A stretch of 13,591 nucleotides of DNA from Corynebacterium sp. Lineage in GTDB: Bacteria; Actinomycetota; Actinomycetes; Mycobacteriales; Mycobacteriaceae. The notes beneath the pieces were generated by a model, which was not told the DNA's origin, did no database searches, and saw only the letters and a list, made by a program, of their open reading frames with translations. Shown here piece after piece: positions 12,951-13,591 of this stretch. The stretch is taken from positions 1 to 13,591 of the forward strand of contig JAKDIS010000069.1 in the NCBI GenBank assembly GCA_030450335.1, in the 5' to 3' direction. The translations under genes and the position numbers were made by a program. Numbering within the stretch: the first letter of the stretch is position 1; every line of letters starts with the position of its first letter.

Positions 12951-13394
12951 ATGGACCCCGCGACCCTCACGCTGCAGACGCAGCTGGCCACCACACCGAC
13001 CCGCGCCTTCCGCGCGCTGACGCGGGCCGGCCAGCTGCGCCGCTGGTTCGTCGACAGCCTCGACTACGACCGTTCCCTGCTGGTCTTCGGCGCGGGACGC
13101 CAGCTCACCTTCATCACCGGAACCGTGCTCGCCGGGCAGGGGCAGGTCACGACCTTCCGTCCGCCGTCGGTGCTGGAGTACAGCTGGAACAACGAGACGC
13201 TGCGCTTCGAACTCGACGCCGAGGGCGAGGAGACCTCCCTGACCTTCACCAACACCATCTACGGGGCGCAGGCCGAGGCCATCGCCGAGGCCTCCGTGCC
13301 CGACTGGGAGGAGGCCCTGGCCCGGCTGCGCGGACTGTTCACCGGCGACGGACCGGAACTTCACGGCGACGAGGCACAGGAGGGGCAGGAATGA
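12951..13394 (+). CDS. SRPBCC / AHSA1-like domain protein
   Basis: Cytoplasmic 147-aa protein with the START-like (SRPBCC) fold, which forms a hydrophobic ligand pocket; the ligand is unknown. The N-terminal pattern TTPTRAFRALTRAGQLRRWF (16-35) is the usual AHSA1 helix with the conserved Trp. The middle holds the curved sheet (LTFITGTVL, VTTFRPPSVLEYSW, SLTFTNTIYG) and the C-terminus a long helix (VPDWEEALARLRGLF). Length fits a single domain. It lies 7 bp after the 87-aa gene and overlaps the nitroreductase start by 4 bp (ATGA), which points to an operon. No strong ribosome site precedes ATG 12951, so expression may depend on translation of the gene before it. Confidence 0.85.
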   Translation: MDPATLTLQTQLATTPTRAFRALTRAGQLRRWFVDSLDYDRSLLVFGAGRQLTFITGTVLAGQGQVTTFRPPSVLEYSWNNETLRFELDAEGEETSLTFTNTIYGAQAEAIAEASVPDWEEALARLRGLFTGDGPELHGDEAQEGQE

Positions 13395-13591
13395 CGGGGA
13401 CCCCGGGGCCTGAATCACCGGACGCCACGCCGGACGACCGGCTGACCAGCCGCTACGGCCGGGCCCAGTCGTGGACGCCGCCGCAGTGGAACTCCACGCT
13501 GGACACCGTCACCGCCCACCGCTCGGTGCGGCTGTGGCAGGACCGGCCGGTCGACGACGCGACCCTGGACACGATTCTCGCCGCCGCGCAG
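13391..13591 (+). CDS. Nitroreductase family protein, N-terminal part (cut by window edge)
   Basis: The first 67 residues of a probable FMN-dependent NAD(P)H oxidoreductase. A polar N-terminus of about 40 residues is followed by AHRSVRLWQDRPVDD and LDTILAAAQ, the standard start of nitroreductases, where HRSVR contacts the FMN phosphate. The catalytic and dimer regions lie beyond the window. AGGAGGGGCAGGA just before ATG 13391 gives a good ribosome site, and the ATG overlaps the SRPBCC stop. Substrate unknown. Confidence 0.85.
   Translation, partial: MTGTPGPESPDATPDDRLTSRYGRAQSWTPPQWNSTLDTVTAHRSVRLWQDRPVDDATLDTILAAAQ

Overview
The window is about 70% G+C and reads as chromosomal DNA of a high-GC actinobacterium, most likely a Corynebacterium of the C. 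variabile / C. terpenotabidum kind. The main reason is a divergent citH / citAB locus laid out as in C. glutamicum. Supporting signs are actinobacterial PspC-type kinases and many starts that look leaderless, with a -10 hexamer 7-8 nt before the start codon. The genus is inferred; no marker gene is present. The window is almost fully coding, with no gap above about 210 bp. I saw no tRNA, rRNA, insertion sequence, CRISPR or integrase.

Left part (1-2982): the N-terminal half of a Tat-exported PhoD-type alkaline phosphatase runs off the left edge on the minus strand. Divergent from it is a bile-acid:sodium-symporter (BASS) family transporter, whose upstream region holds two nested inverted repeats and an AT-rich Fur-like box. 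The transporter's 3' end overlaps a convergent lipoprotein gene of unknown function by 19 bp. The lipoprotein is divergent from a 14-TM DHA2-type MFS efflux pump, whose promoter contains a perfect 14-bp palindrome.

Middle part (4389-9142): after the MFS gene come a tandem 12-bp direct repeat and a long imperfect hairpin, then a YccF membrane protein. The citrate module follows. citA (sensor kinase) and citB (response regulator) overlap by 4 bp on the minus strand and are divergent from citH, a CitMHS metal-citrate transporter. The 157-bp citA/citH gap carries three GCAC(A/T)CAAG direct repeats between the two candidate promoters, a likely CitB control region.

Right part (9143-13591): an envelope-stress module of the PspC / HK-RR kind. 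A PspC membrane protein with a C-terminal extracytoplasmic beta-rich domain (minus strand) is divergent from a PspC-fused histidine kinase and its LuxR/NarL-type response regulator, which overlap by 4 bp. The shared intergenic region has three CCCTGA copies at an exact 12-bp period plus an inverted copy. After the regulator come an 87-aa protein of unknown function, an SRPBCC/AHSA1-like protein, and the start of a nitroreductase overlapping it by 4 bp. The window is cut there.

No clearly new system is proven. The best leads are the unassigned cis-elements (four sets of phased repeats or palindromes), the paired PspC proteins, and the small genes downstream of the second response regulator.
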